Part shown: positions 1 through 7,228 of the stretch, one piece after another
Layout of the letters: every line of letters starts with the position of its first letter
Numbering within the stretch: the stretch's first letter is position 1
Assembly (NCBI RefSeq): GCF_001668675.1
Contig: NZ_LZKQ01000033.1
Span: 1-53,593 of the forward strand
Direction of reading: 5' to 3'
Source of the DNA: Mycobacterium asiaticum
GTDB lineage: Bacteria; Actinomycetota; Actinomycetes; Mycobacteriales; Mycobacteriaceae
Length of the DNA: 53,593 bases
Made by a program: the position numbers and the translations under genes
The notes under the pieces: model-generated
Seen by the model: only the letters and a program-made list of their open reading frames with translations
Databases searched by the model: none
Told to the model about the DNA's origin: nothing

Positions 1-276
1 GAGGACGGAGTTAGCACAGGGCACCAGGGCCTTTGCGTGATAGTCTTCGCTGACTACTAATCCATCCGTGACCTGCGTCGGTCCGGGTACTGCCCAGGGC
101 TTCCAGGCGACTCTTGAGGCCGCTTCGATGCGCATCGGCAGGCATTGAGATACAGCGGCCGCCAAGACTGTCTGATGACCGGCGGTCGCCCGTAGCCGGC
201 GCAGGTCACGGATGGATTAGTAGTCAGCGAAGACTATCACGCAAAGGCCCTGGTGCCCTGTGCTAACTCCGTCCTC
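1..276. repeat. Perfect 77-nt inverted repeat (1-77 / 200-276)
   Basis: Bases 1-77 are the exact reverse complement of 200-276, separated by a 122-nt non-symmetrical spacer; symmetry breaks at 78/199. Because the left arm starts at base 1, the repeat may continue outside the window. Each arm also contains a small hairpin (TAGTC, 6-nt loop, GACTA). No transposase or other ORF is visible between the arms. It could be a mobile-element remnant, a fold-back at a contig edge, or a structured transcript. I see no gene in 1-323. Confidence 0.85.
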
Positions 277-311
277 CACCGCGGCCGGCGGTGGCGACGG
301 CCGAGGTCGGC

Positions 312-317
312 TAGGGT
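312..317 (+). promoter_or_regulatory. Putative leaderless -10 hexamer (TAGGGT) for the FkbM-type gene
   Basis: TAGGGT ends 6 nt before the GTG at 324. There is no Shine-Dalgarno sequence, so transcription would begin at the start codon. Confidence 0.5.
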
Positions 318-323
318 CGGCTT

Positions 324-1127
324 GTGTCAGTCGCAGCGTCCGCCAAACGGTTGCTCGCGCCCGCGGCGAAGGCGCTCACACCCCGCCTGTTCTGGCGGCG
401 CAAATACCGGATTTTGCAGCGTCTCGGCGAATCCCGCCCGGACGTCGCGCTGGTGCAATCCCTCTGTGACCCAGGACGCATCTCCCTCGACATCGGCGCC
501 GACGTCGGCGAATTCGCAATCGCCATGCTGAGTGCGTCGCAATCGGTGGTCGCGTTCGAGCCGCGTCCGGCTCAGGCCCGCGACCTGACGGCAATGTTCG
601 ATGCGGTCGGCGCAAACGTGCGCGTCGAGGCGGTGGCGTTGTCGGACGCACCCGGTGTGACCACGATGCGGGTGGTCGAATCCGATCCGGGGCGAAGCAC
701 CATCGACGGCGAGAACGTGCTGGACACCGCGATCGGCGGCGCCGTCCAGTCGATCGAGGTCCCGGTCAGGTGCCTCGACGATTACCAGCTGACGAACGTC
801 GGGCTGATCAAGATCGACGTCGAGGGCCACGAACTGGCCGTCCTGCGCGGTGCCCTCGACACGTTGCGCCGCAATCGGCCATCGATCGTCGTCGAAGCCG
901 AAGAACGTCACCACGCCAACGCGGTCGCCGACATCACCGAGCTGTTGAGCGGCCTGGGCTTCCGCGGCCATTTCACCCTGGACGGGCAGCGCCGGCCCAT
1001 CGAGGAATTCGACGCCGCCGCACATCAGAACTCCGCAAACATCGGCGGAGCGGAGGATGACTGGGCGGCGACCGGCGTCTACGTCAACAACTTCGTCTTC
1101 GAACCAGCCCAGGGGTCCGGCCCATAG
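324..1127 (+). CDS. FkbM family SAM-dependent methyltransferase
   Basis: A 267-aa protein with the FkbM methyltransferase layout. Motif I is LDIGADVGEFAIAM (about residues 55-68), followed by the acidic strand end VVAFEPRP (about 75-82) and the family-typical IKIDVEGHELAVLRG (about 163-177). FkbM-type enzymes O-methylate sugars or small molecules; the substrate here cannot be read from sequence. The start is GTG 324, supported by a leaderless -10 at 312-317. It stands alone after the inverted repeat, with a 96-nt gap to the next gene. Methyltransferase assignment is secure; acceptor unknown. Confidence 0.8.
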   Translation: MSVAASAKRLLAPAAKALTPRLFWRRKYRILQRLGESRPDVALVQSLCDPGRISLDIGADVGEFAIAMLSASQSVVAFEPRPAQARDLTAMFDAVGANVRVEAVALSDAPGVTTMRVVESDPGRSTIDGENVLDTAIGGAVQSIEVPVRCLDDYQLTNVGLIKIDVEGHELAVLRGALDTLRRNRPSIVVEAEERHHANAVADITELLSGLGFRGHFTLDGQRRPIEEFDAAAHQNSANIGGAEDDWAATGVYVNNFVFEPAQGSGP

Positions 1128-1160
1128 CGGGGTGAAACAGGTCACAATTGCGGTCTGCGC

Positions 1161-1187
1161 TGTCACGGATGGCCGGGCTGCGGTGTC
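1161..1187 (+). promoter_or_regulatory. Candidate ECF41-type promoter
   Basis: TGTCACG (1161-1167), then 16 nt, then TGTC (1184-1187). The published ECF41 consensus is TGTCACA-N16-CGTC, so spacing is exact and each element has one mismatch. It lies upstream of an oxidoreductase gene whose 3' end overlaps an ECF41 sigma gene, the arrangement expected for autoregulation. Confidence 0.6.
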
Positions 1188-1223
1188 TGAAGGTCGTAAC
1201 GCTCGCGACCAAAGGAGACAAAG

Positions 1224-2417
1224 ATGTCTGAGCTACAACCGACCGGGCCCCGCAAACGCGTCGTCGTCATCGGCGGCGGCTACGCCGGCACCATGGCGGC
1301 AAACCACCTGCGGCTGCGGGCCGACGTCGACATCACCCTGGTGAACGCTCGGCCGCAGTTCGTCGAACGCATCCGTCTGCACCAGCTGGCGGCCGGGACC
1401 GGCACCGCCACCGCCGACTACGGCACGCTGCTGGGCAACGGCATCGAGCTGGTCGTCGACAAGGCCGAGTACATCGACGCCGACGCCCGGCGCGTGCAGC
1501 TGGCCTCGGGTGCCGAACTGGAATACGACTACCTGATCTACGCCGTCGGCAGCACCGGCGCGACTCCCGTTGCGGTGCCGGGCGCCGACGAGTACGCATT
1601 CGTACTCGCCGAACTCGAAGGCGCACAACGGCTGCGTTACGCCTTGGCCGATCTGCCGCCGAACGCCCCCGTCACCGTTGTCGGTGGCGGCCTGACCGGC
1701 ATCGAGGCCGCCGGCGAGCTGGGCGAGGAGGGCCGGGCCGTCACCCTGGTGTGCGGCGGCATCCTGGGTCCGTCGCTGAGCGGTCCGGGTCGGCGCTCGG
1801 TGGCAAAGCAGCTGCGCAAGCTTGGGGTCACCATCCTGGAAACCGCAACCGTCAACGAGGTGCGCTGGGATTCGGTGGTGCTCAACGATTGCGCGGTGCT
1901 GCCCAGCGCGGTGACCGTCTGGACGGCCGGCTTCGGCGTCCCTGACCTGGCCACCCGCAGCGGGCTGCGCACCGACTCGATCGGCCGCCTGCTCACCGAC
2001 GAGACGCTGACCAGCATCAGCGACGAGCGCATCGTCGGCGCCGGCGACGCAGCAGCGCCGTCCAACCAGCCGTTGCGGATGAGCTGCCAGGCCGCCAACC
2101 CGATGGCCGCCCAGGCGGCCAACACGGTCCTGGCTCGCATCGCCGGGACCACCCCGGCCAACCTGAACCAGGCGTTCACCGGCCAGTGCATCAGCGTCGG
2201 GCGCAGCTACGGCACCGTGCAGCTGGCCCGCCTTGATGACACCCCGATCAGGCTCTACATCGGCGGCCGGACCGCCGCCTCCATCAAGGAGCTGGTCTGC
2301 AAGGGCACGCTCTGGGGCCTGCGCAAGGAGGCGGCCAAGCCCGGCTGGTACCGCTGGATCAAGGGCGGCAACCGCCCCGCGCAGCTGGCCACCGAACAGC
2401 AGGCTGCGCTGCGGTGA
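1224..2417 (+). CDS. NDH-2-like FAD/NAD(P)-dependent oxidoreductase, ECF41 partner
   Basis: A 397-aa two-dinucleotide-fold flavoprotein (Pyr_redox_2). The FAD-binding motif VVVIGGGYAG is at about residues 13-22 and the NAD(P)H motif VTVVGGGLTG at about 150-160; the FAD-contacting VGAGDAAAP is at about 270-278. It resembles type II NADH dehydrogenase-like proteins, but no C-terminal membrane anchor is obvious. ATG 1224 follows AAAGGAG. The stop overlaps the sigma gene start (GTGA). Oxidoreductases are one of the partner classes of ECF41 sigma factors, so it is probably the regulated target or signal partner. The electron acceptor is unknown. Confidence 0.82.
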   Translation: MSELQPTGPRKRVVVIGGGYAGTMAANHLRLRADVDITLVNARPQFVERIRLHQLAAGTGTATADYGTLLGNGIELVVDKAEYIDADARRVQLASGAELEYDYLIYAVGSTGATPVAVPGADEYAFVLAELEGAQRLRYALADLPPNAPVTVVGGGLTGIEAAGELGEEGRAVTLVCGGILGPSLSGPGRRSVAKQLRKLGVTILETATVNEVRWDSVVLNDCAVLPSAVTVWTAGFGVPDLATRSGLRTDSIGRLLTDETLTSISDERIVGAGDAAAPSNQPLRMSCQAANPMAAQAANTVLARIAGTTPANLNQAFTGQCISVGRSYGTVQLARLDDTPIRLYIGGRTAASIKELVCKGTLWGLRKEAAKPGWYRWIKGGNRPAQLATEQQAALR

Positions 2418-3319
2418 GTTCGATGACGGACAGCGGCGGGCACGCAGACCGGTTCTCCCTGCTGCGCCCGCTGCTGTTCACCATCGCCTACGAGATCCTG
2501 GGCTCGGCCACCGAGGCCGACGACGTACTGCAGGACAGCTACCTTCGTTGGGCCGACGTCGACCTCTCGACGGTGCGCGACACCAAGTCCTATCTGGCCC
2601 GGCTCGTCACCCGTCAGGCGCTCAACGCACTACGCGCGCAAGCGCGTCGCCGTGAGGAGTACGTAGGGCCCTGGCTGCCCGAGCCGCTTCTGCTCGAGGA
2701 TCAGGACGCGTCGGCCGATGTTGTGCTGGCGGAATCGGTTTCGATGGCGATGCTGGTGCTGCTGGAGACGCTGACGCCGGACGAACGAGCGGTATTCGTG
2801 CTGCGCGAGGTGTTCGGGTTCAACTACGGCGAGATCGCGGAGGCCGTGAACAAGTCGGAGCCCGCCGTGCGGCAGGTCGCCCACCGGGCCCGTGAACACG
2901 TGCATGCCCGCCGCAAACGGTTCGACGACATCGACCCCGAGCGCAACGCCCAGATCACCCAGCAGTTCCTGGCCTCCGCGGCCAGCGGAGACGTCGAGGC
3001 ACTGTTGGCCATGTTGGCGCCCGACGCGGTCTGGACGGCCGATAGCGGCGGCAAGGTCAGCGCCGCCCGCAAGCCGGTGGTCGGCGCGGAGCGGGTAGCC
3101 AGGGCCGTCGCCGGGCTGATGCGCAAGGCGCAGGGACAACTCCGGGTGGAGACGGTAACCTGCAACAGCGCTCCCGCGGTCCTGTTCTACCTGGACGAAC
3201 GGCTCGAAGGGGTGATCACCGTGGAGATCGTCGACGAAAAGATCACGAACTTCTATGTGATGCGCAACCCCGACAAGCTGGCCGCTCTGGTGAACGCACG
3301 TGAGATCAGTCGCGGCTAG
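2414..3319 (+). CDS. ECF41 family RNA polymerase sigma factor (SigJ-like)
   Basis: A 301-aa ECF sigma factor with region 2 (about residues 15-80), region 4 (about 120-175) and a C-terminal SnoaL/NTF2-like domain (about 185-295). ECF41 hallmarks are all visible: YVGPWLPEPL in the linker, SGGK (for DGGGK), and NPDKL near the end. In this group the fused C-terminal domain, not a separate anti-sigma factor, controls activity. The GTG start (2414) overlaps the upstream stop by 4 nt; ATG 2423 is an in-frame alternative. An ECF41-like promoter at 1161-1187 suggests autoregulation with the oxidoreductase. Confidence 0.88.
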   Translation: MSSMTDSGGHADRFSLLRPLLFTIAYEILGSATEADDVLQDSYLRWADVDLSTVRDTKSYLARLVTRQALNALRAQARRREEYVGPWLPEPLLLEDQDASADVVLAESVSMAMLVLLETLTPDERAVFVLREVFGFNYGEIAEAVNKSEPAVRQVAHRAREHVHARRKRFDDIDPERNAQITQQFLASAASGDVEALLAMLAPDAVWTADSGGKVSAARKPVVGAERVARAVAGLMRKAQGQLRVETVTCNSAPAVLFYLDERLEGVITVEIVDEKITNFYVMRNPDKLAALVNAREISRG

Positions 3320-3361
3320 TCCCTGGCGTGCGAATATCCGTCGTTCTGTCAAGCTAGGTCG

Positions 3362-4624
3362 GTGCGAATCGACCGGCTCGGCGACCTGGGCGGCGCGCCA
3401 CAGGTGCTGCGCGCCGTCGGCCGCGCCGCCGGTCGGCTCGGCCTGCCACCGCCGGCCGCACTGACCGGGGAATGGTTCGGCGCGCTCGCCGTCATCGCGC
3501 CGAGTGTGTCCGTGCAGCCGGTCGCTGCCGACAATGTGTTCGACGCCGGACCCACCCACCCGGTGAATCCGCAGGTAGGCGCCGTGGGCGGTGGCTGGAT
3601 CGGCTACCTGTCCTATCCGGATGCGGGTGCCGACGGACTCCCGCCCCGGATCCCCGAGGCCGCCGGCGGCTGGACGGACAGCGTGCTGCGCCGCGACCGG
3701 GACGGCCAGTGGTGGTACGAAAGCCTGTCGGGTGAGCGCATGCCGGACTGGCTCGCCGAGTCGCTGGGGTCGTGCGCCGGGCCGGGCCCGAGAACGGCAC
3801 CGCTGTGCCAGATCACTTGGCAGCCCGCCGATCGCCCAGCACACCGCGCGGGTGTGCTGGCGTGCTTGGAGGCCATTACCGCGGGCGAGGTGTACCAGGC
3901 CTGCGTCTGCACCCAGTTCACCGGAACAGCCAGCGGATCCCCGCTGGATTTCTTCGCCGACGGGGTGGCCCGAACCGCACCGGCGCGGGCGGCGTACGTC
4001 GCCGGTAACTGGGGTGCTGTCGCATCGCTGTCACCCGAACTTTTCCTGCGGCGCCACGGCGACGTCGTGGCTTCCAGCCCGATCAAGGGCACCCTGCCCC
4101 TGCACGCGTGGCCGTCAGCGTTGCGGGCATCTCCGAAGGAAGTGGCGGAGAACATCATGATCGTGGATCTGGTGCGCAATGACCTTGGCCGCGTGGCGAT
4201 TACCGGTTCCGTCAAGGTGCCCGAGCTACTCGTGGTCCGCCGGGCACCCGGCGTGTGGCACCTGGTGTCGACGGTGTCTGCACACATACTGCCCGACCTG
4301 CCTAACACCGCGCTGCTGGACGCCGCCTTCCCGCCCGCCTCCGTTACCGGAACACCCAAAATACGTGCCCGGCAATTGATCTCGCAGTGGGAGCGACAGC
4401 GGCGCGGAATTTACTGTGGCACCATCGGTTTAGCATCTCCCGTCGCGGGATGTGAGCTCAACGTGGCGATCCGCACCGTTGAATTCGACCCCCACGGCGG
4501 CGCGGTGCTGGGGGTCGGCGGCGGCATCACCGCCGACTCGGATCCCGACGCCGAGTGGCAGGAGTGCTTGCACAAGGCGGCCCCCGTCGTCGGACCGCCG
4601 GCCGCCGTCGCGGCAAGTCGGTAA
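3362..4624 (+). CDS. pabB: Aminodeoxychorismate synthase component I (PabB-like)
   Basis: A 420-aa chorismate-binding enzyme, Rv1005c-like, making 4-amino-4-deoxychorismate for folate. The C-terminal half carries the family core: ITAGEVYQAC (about 175), SPELFLRR (about 222), SSPIKGT (about 238), AENIMIVDLVRNDLGR (about 262-277), SVTGTPK (about 327), RGIYCGTIG (about 346) and GGGITADSDP (about 380-389). The N-terminal region is short and divergent, as usual in this group. GTG 3362 has no Shine-Dalgarno sequence; a weak NANNNT -10 (3350-3355) lies 6 nt upstream. No amidotransferase partner (pabA) is present nearby. Confidence 0.9.
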   Translation: MRIDRLGDLGGAPQVLRAVGRAAGRLGLPPPAALTGEWFGALAVIAPSVSVQPVAADNVFDAGPTHPVNPQVGAVGGGWIGYLSYPDAGADGLPPRIPEAAGGWTDSVLRRDRDGQWWYESLSGERMPDWLAESLGSCAGPGPRTAPLCQITWQPADRPAHRAGVLACLEAITAGEVYQACVCTQFTGTASGSPLDFFADGVARTAPARAAYVAGNWGAVASLSPELFLRRHGDVVASSPIKGTLPLHAWPSALRASPKEVAENIMIVDLVRNDLGRVAITGSVKVPELLVVRRAPGVWHLVSTVSAHILPDLPNTALLDAAFPPASVTGTPKIRARQLISQWERQRRGIYCGTIGLASPVAGCELNVAIRTVEFDPHGGAVLGVGGGITADSDPDAEWQECLHKAAPVVGPPAAVAASR

Positions 4625-4780
4625 GTTAGCTCAGCAAATTCCGGAGCAGGTAATCCGGCCCGGCTAATTTCGCGGAACGCCCACGCGATTTCCCGCGTGC
4701 GCATAAGCTTCAGCCATCGACCCGGCTGTCCGCGCGCAAACGCGGCGGGGTCTGCAGGAGCGAGTTTGGAGGGGATCGGC

Positions 4781-6304
4781 ATGAGAGTCGCCATCGTCGG
4801 CGCAGCGGCGGCCGCTGTTTTGGGTGGTGCGCTGGCGGTTGCGCCGTTGACCGTCTCCAACCAATCGAGGACGCTGCCGTCGGGCGGCACCTGCAGCGCA
4901 GGTAAGCAGTGCGACCGGCTGGCGTCGGTCCTGATGCCCGAGGCCGGCAAACAGTCCGGAGCCCAGGCGCCGCGGGTGCCGTCAGCGGTCGAGCCGCCGG
5001 CTCCTCCCTCACCTGCCATCGCGCCGCGGCCCGAAACGCCCGGAAACCCCGCACCCGCCGCCTACACGCCGCCCGCCGGGTCCAGCGGCGGTTCGAGTTT
5101 CTTGCCCCCCGCGTCGAGCGCGATCAGTCCGGCCACCCCGCCGGCGGCGTCGGCGTTGCCGCCCATCGACGCCTACCCCACCCTTCCTGGCATCGGTGGC
5201 ATCCCCGGCGTCGGCATCCCGGGCGTACCGGACCTCTACGGCGTGGCCGGTGGGGTAGCCGGGCTGGCCGGAATCCCCTATGGCGCCAACGCCGCCTTTT
5301 CGATCGTCAACGGGCTGATCGGGGTGGGCAACACTGTTTCCGGAGCGGTGACCTCTGGCGCACTGGCCGTCACCTACGTGGTGCTCGCCTACAACGCCTT
5401 GCAGAGCTCCGGGCTGCTGCCCGCCGTCAACAACAGCCTCGGCTCGCTGGGCAACCTGCTGCTCCCAGGCGCGGCTGCACTGCCGGCTGCGGCACTTCCC
5501 AGCCTCAGCCTCCCCGGCCTACCGAGCCTCCCCGGCCTCCCGGGCATGTCCCCCGCAGGGCTGATCGCGCTCGCCGGCGCTGGCGGCTTGCCCGGCCTGC
5601 CGGGTCTGCCGGGCGTGTCAGCGGCCAGCCTGCTGCCGCTGGCGGCAAACGGCCTGCCGGGTCTGCCGGGTGTGTCTCCCACCGACCTGATCGCACTGGC
5701 GACCAGCGGCGGCATTCCGGGTCTGCCGCCCCTACCGGGCGTCGACCCGGCGATCATCGCCGCGGCCCTGCCGGCGCTGGCTGCCGGCATCCCGGGGCTG
5801 CCCCCGGTCCCCGGCCTCGACCCAGCGATGCTGTCGGCGGCGCTGCCCGCCCTGGCCACGGCGATACCGGGTGGGATCCCCAACGTGGATCCGGCGATGG
5901 TGGCCGCGCTGCTACCGGCATTGGCCGGTGGGGTCCCGGGTGTGAATCCGGCAATGCTGAGCGCCGCGCTGCCCGCCCTGGCCGGCGGCGTACCCGGCGT
6001 GGATCCCGGATTGGTTGCCGCGGCATTGCCCGCCCTGGTCGGCGGAGGCGCGCCGGGGCTGCCGAGCCTGCCCGGGCTGCCGGGCCTGCCGGCGCTTCCG
6101 GGCGTCGACCCGGCCGCGCTGGCTGCCGCGCTGCCGGCGATAGCGGCCGCGCTACCCGCCGGCCTGCCGGGGTTGCCCGGCCTGCCTGCGTTGCCCGGAC
6201 TGCCTGGCTTGCCCGGCCTGCCTGGCTTGCCCGCGCTGCCCGCCCTGCCGGGACCGCCCCCGCACCCGCCGATCTGCCCGATACCGGGCGGGCCCTGCTT
6301 CTGA
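4781..6304 (+). CDS. Exported Gly-Leu-Pro-rich repeat protein (Rv1004c-like)
   Basis: A 507-aa predicted exported protein. ATG 4781 follows a strong Shine-Dalgarno (GGAGGGG, 4768-4774); an upstream in-frame start at 4697 is unlikely. Residues 1-26 form a signal peptide (MRVAIVGAAAAAVLGGALAV). Then come a Cys pair (GTCSAGKQC), a Pro/Ala-rich linker, a hydrophobic Gly/Ala segment (about 150-225), and from about residue 230 imperfect repeats built from LPGLPGV and a longer unit of the form DPAxxAAALPALAxGxPG. The C-terminus has two more cysteines. Function is unknown; a surface or cell-wall role is inferred from the signal peptide and composition. Confidence 0.75.
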   Translation: MRVAIVGAAAAAVLGGALAVAPLTVSNQSRTLPSGGTCSAGKQCDRLASVLMPEAGKQSGAQAPRVPSAVEPPAPPSPAIAPRPETPGNPAPAAYTPPAGSSGGSSFLPPASSAISPATPPAASALPPIDAYPTLPGIGGIPGVGIPGVPDLYGVAGGVAGLAGIPYGANAAFSIVNGLIGVGNTVSGAVTSGALAVTYVVLAYNALQSSGLLPAVNNSLGSLGNLLLPGAAALPAAALPSLSLPGLPSLPGLPGMSPAGLIALAGAGGLPGLPGLPGVSAASLLPLAANGLPGLPGVSPTDLIALATSGGIPGLPPLPGVDPAIIAAALPALAAGIPGLPPVPGLDPAMLSAALPALATAIPGGIPNVDPAMVAALLPALAGGVPGVNPAMLSAALPALAGGVPGVDPGLVAAALPALVGGGAPGLPSLPGLPGLPALPGVDPAALAAALPAIAAALPAGLPGLPGLPALPGLPGLPGLPGLPALPALPGPPPHPPICPIPGGPCF

Positions 6305-6328
6305 CGTCCTGACGGACGCCGCCCCGCC

Positions 6329-7207
6329 TTAGTCGTCGGAGTCGTCCTCGGGTTGCTGCGCATCGCGGCGTGAGGCGAGCACCGCATCGTAAAGCTGGCG
6401 CGAGCGCACCTCGGGATACCCGGCCGCCACGTGGCTGCACGCGTCCTTGATCCGGATTCCGCCCGCGATCAGGTTCTCCACCTCCGCCACCAGTTCGGTG
6501 AGCAGGGTCGAGACGTCGGCCCGGGGAGTGGCACCGGCCAGTACCACGGTGATCTCGCCCAGCACTCCCCCGGCCGACCACGCCGCCAGCTCATCGAGCG
6601 ACCCGCGCACCACTTCCTCGTGCACCTTGGTCAGTTCCCGGCAAACGGCCGCCTGACGGGCGCCCCCGAGTTGCTCGACCGCGTCGCGCAGGCAGGCAGC
6701 CAGCCGCCGCGGGGATTCGAAGAACACGCAGGTGCGCCGTTCGTCGGCCAGCGTGGCCAGCCACGTCCGGCGCGCCGAGCCGCGCCGCGGCGCGAAGCCC
6801 TCGAAGCAGAACTTCTCCGCCGGCAGGCCGGACACCACCAGCGCGGTCGTCACCGCCGACGGGCCGGGCAGGCATTGCACCGGAAGTCCCGCCGCGACGC
6901 ACGCGGTGACCAGCCGATAGCCGGGATCACTGATCACCGGCATGCCCGCGTCGCTGACCACCAGCACGGTCGCCCCGGCGCCGATGGCGTCCAGCAGGGC
7001 GGCCACCCGGGTGGCCTCGACCCGATCGAACAGACTCAGCACCCGCCCGCCGATCTGGACGTCGAGCGCCTTGGCCAGATTCCGCACCCGACGGGTGTCT
7101 TCGGCGGCCACGACGTCGGCGTCGGCCAGCGCTTCGATCAGGCGGGGCGAGGCATCCGTGGGTTGGCCCAACGGCGTCGCACCCAGCAATAGGCGCCCAG
7201 TGGTCAC
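6329..7207 (-). CDS. rsmI: 16S rRNA (cytidine1402-2'-O)-methyltransferase RsmI
   Basis: A 292-aa member of the tetrapyrrole-methylase fold family, Rv1003-like, which 2'-O-methylates C1402 in the decoding centre of 16S rRNA using SAM. Visible signatures are GATPLGQPTDASPRL (about 8-22), AAEDTRRVRNL (about 32-42), SDAGMPVISDPGYRLV (about 84-99), LPGPSAVTTALVVSGLP (about 109-125) and FEGFAPRR. GTG 7207 is chosen because a TAGGCT -10 ends 7 nt upstream; the long open frame further upstream is only an antisense of pmt. It is divergent from pmt with 21 nt between starts. Confidence 0.93.
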   Translation of the reverse strand: MTTGRLLLGATPLGQPTDASPRLIEALADADVVAAEDTRRVRNLAKALDVQIGGRVLSLFDRVEATRVAALLDAIGAGATVLVVSDAGMPVISDPGYRLVTACVAAGLPVQCLPGPSAVTTALVVSGLPAEKFCFEGFAPRRGSARRTWLATLADERRTCVFFESPRRLAACLRDAVEQLGGARQAAVCRELTKVHEEVVRGSLDELAAWSAGGVLGEITVVLAGATPRADVSTLLTELVAEVENLIAGGIRIKDACSHVAAGYPEVRSRQLYDAVLASRRDAQQPEDDSDD

Positions 7208-7214
7208 ACCGCAC

Positions 7215-7224
7215 AGCCTACGAT
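7215..7224. promoter_or_regulatory. Overlapping divergent leaderless -10 elements (rsmI / pmt)
   Basis: On the plus strand TACGAT (7219-7224) ends 7 nt before the pmt ATG at 7232. On the minus strand TAGGCT (7220-7215) ends 7 nt before the rsmI GTG at 7207. The two hexamers share the self-complementary TA at 7219-7220, so polymerases for the two genes should exclude each other. Confidence 0.55.
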
Positions 7225-7228
7225 CGAC

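Noticed and set aside
1..276. Insertion sequence defined by the 77-nt inverted repeat
   Set aside because: No transposase ORF between or beside the arms and no target duplication can be seen in the window.
2630..3844. 404-codon minus-strand ORF across the sigma factor and pabB
   Set aside because: Antisense to two well-supported genes and of basic/Arg-rich, unrecognisable composition.
5490..6290. Repeats considered as a CRISPR array
   Set aside because: They are imperfect coding repeats in phase with the reading frame, without constant spacers.
5389..6387. Long antisense and alternative-frame ORFs over the GLPGLPG repeat gene
   Set aside because: High-GC repeats keep all frames open; only the 4781 frame has a signal peptide and Shine-Dalgarno.
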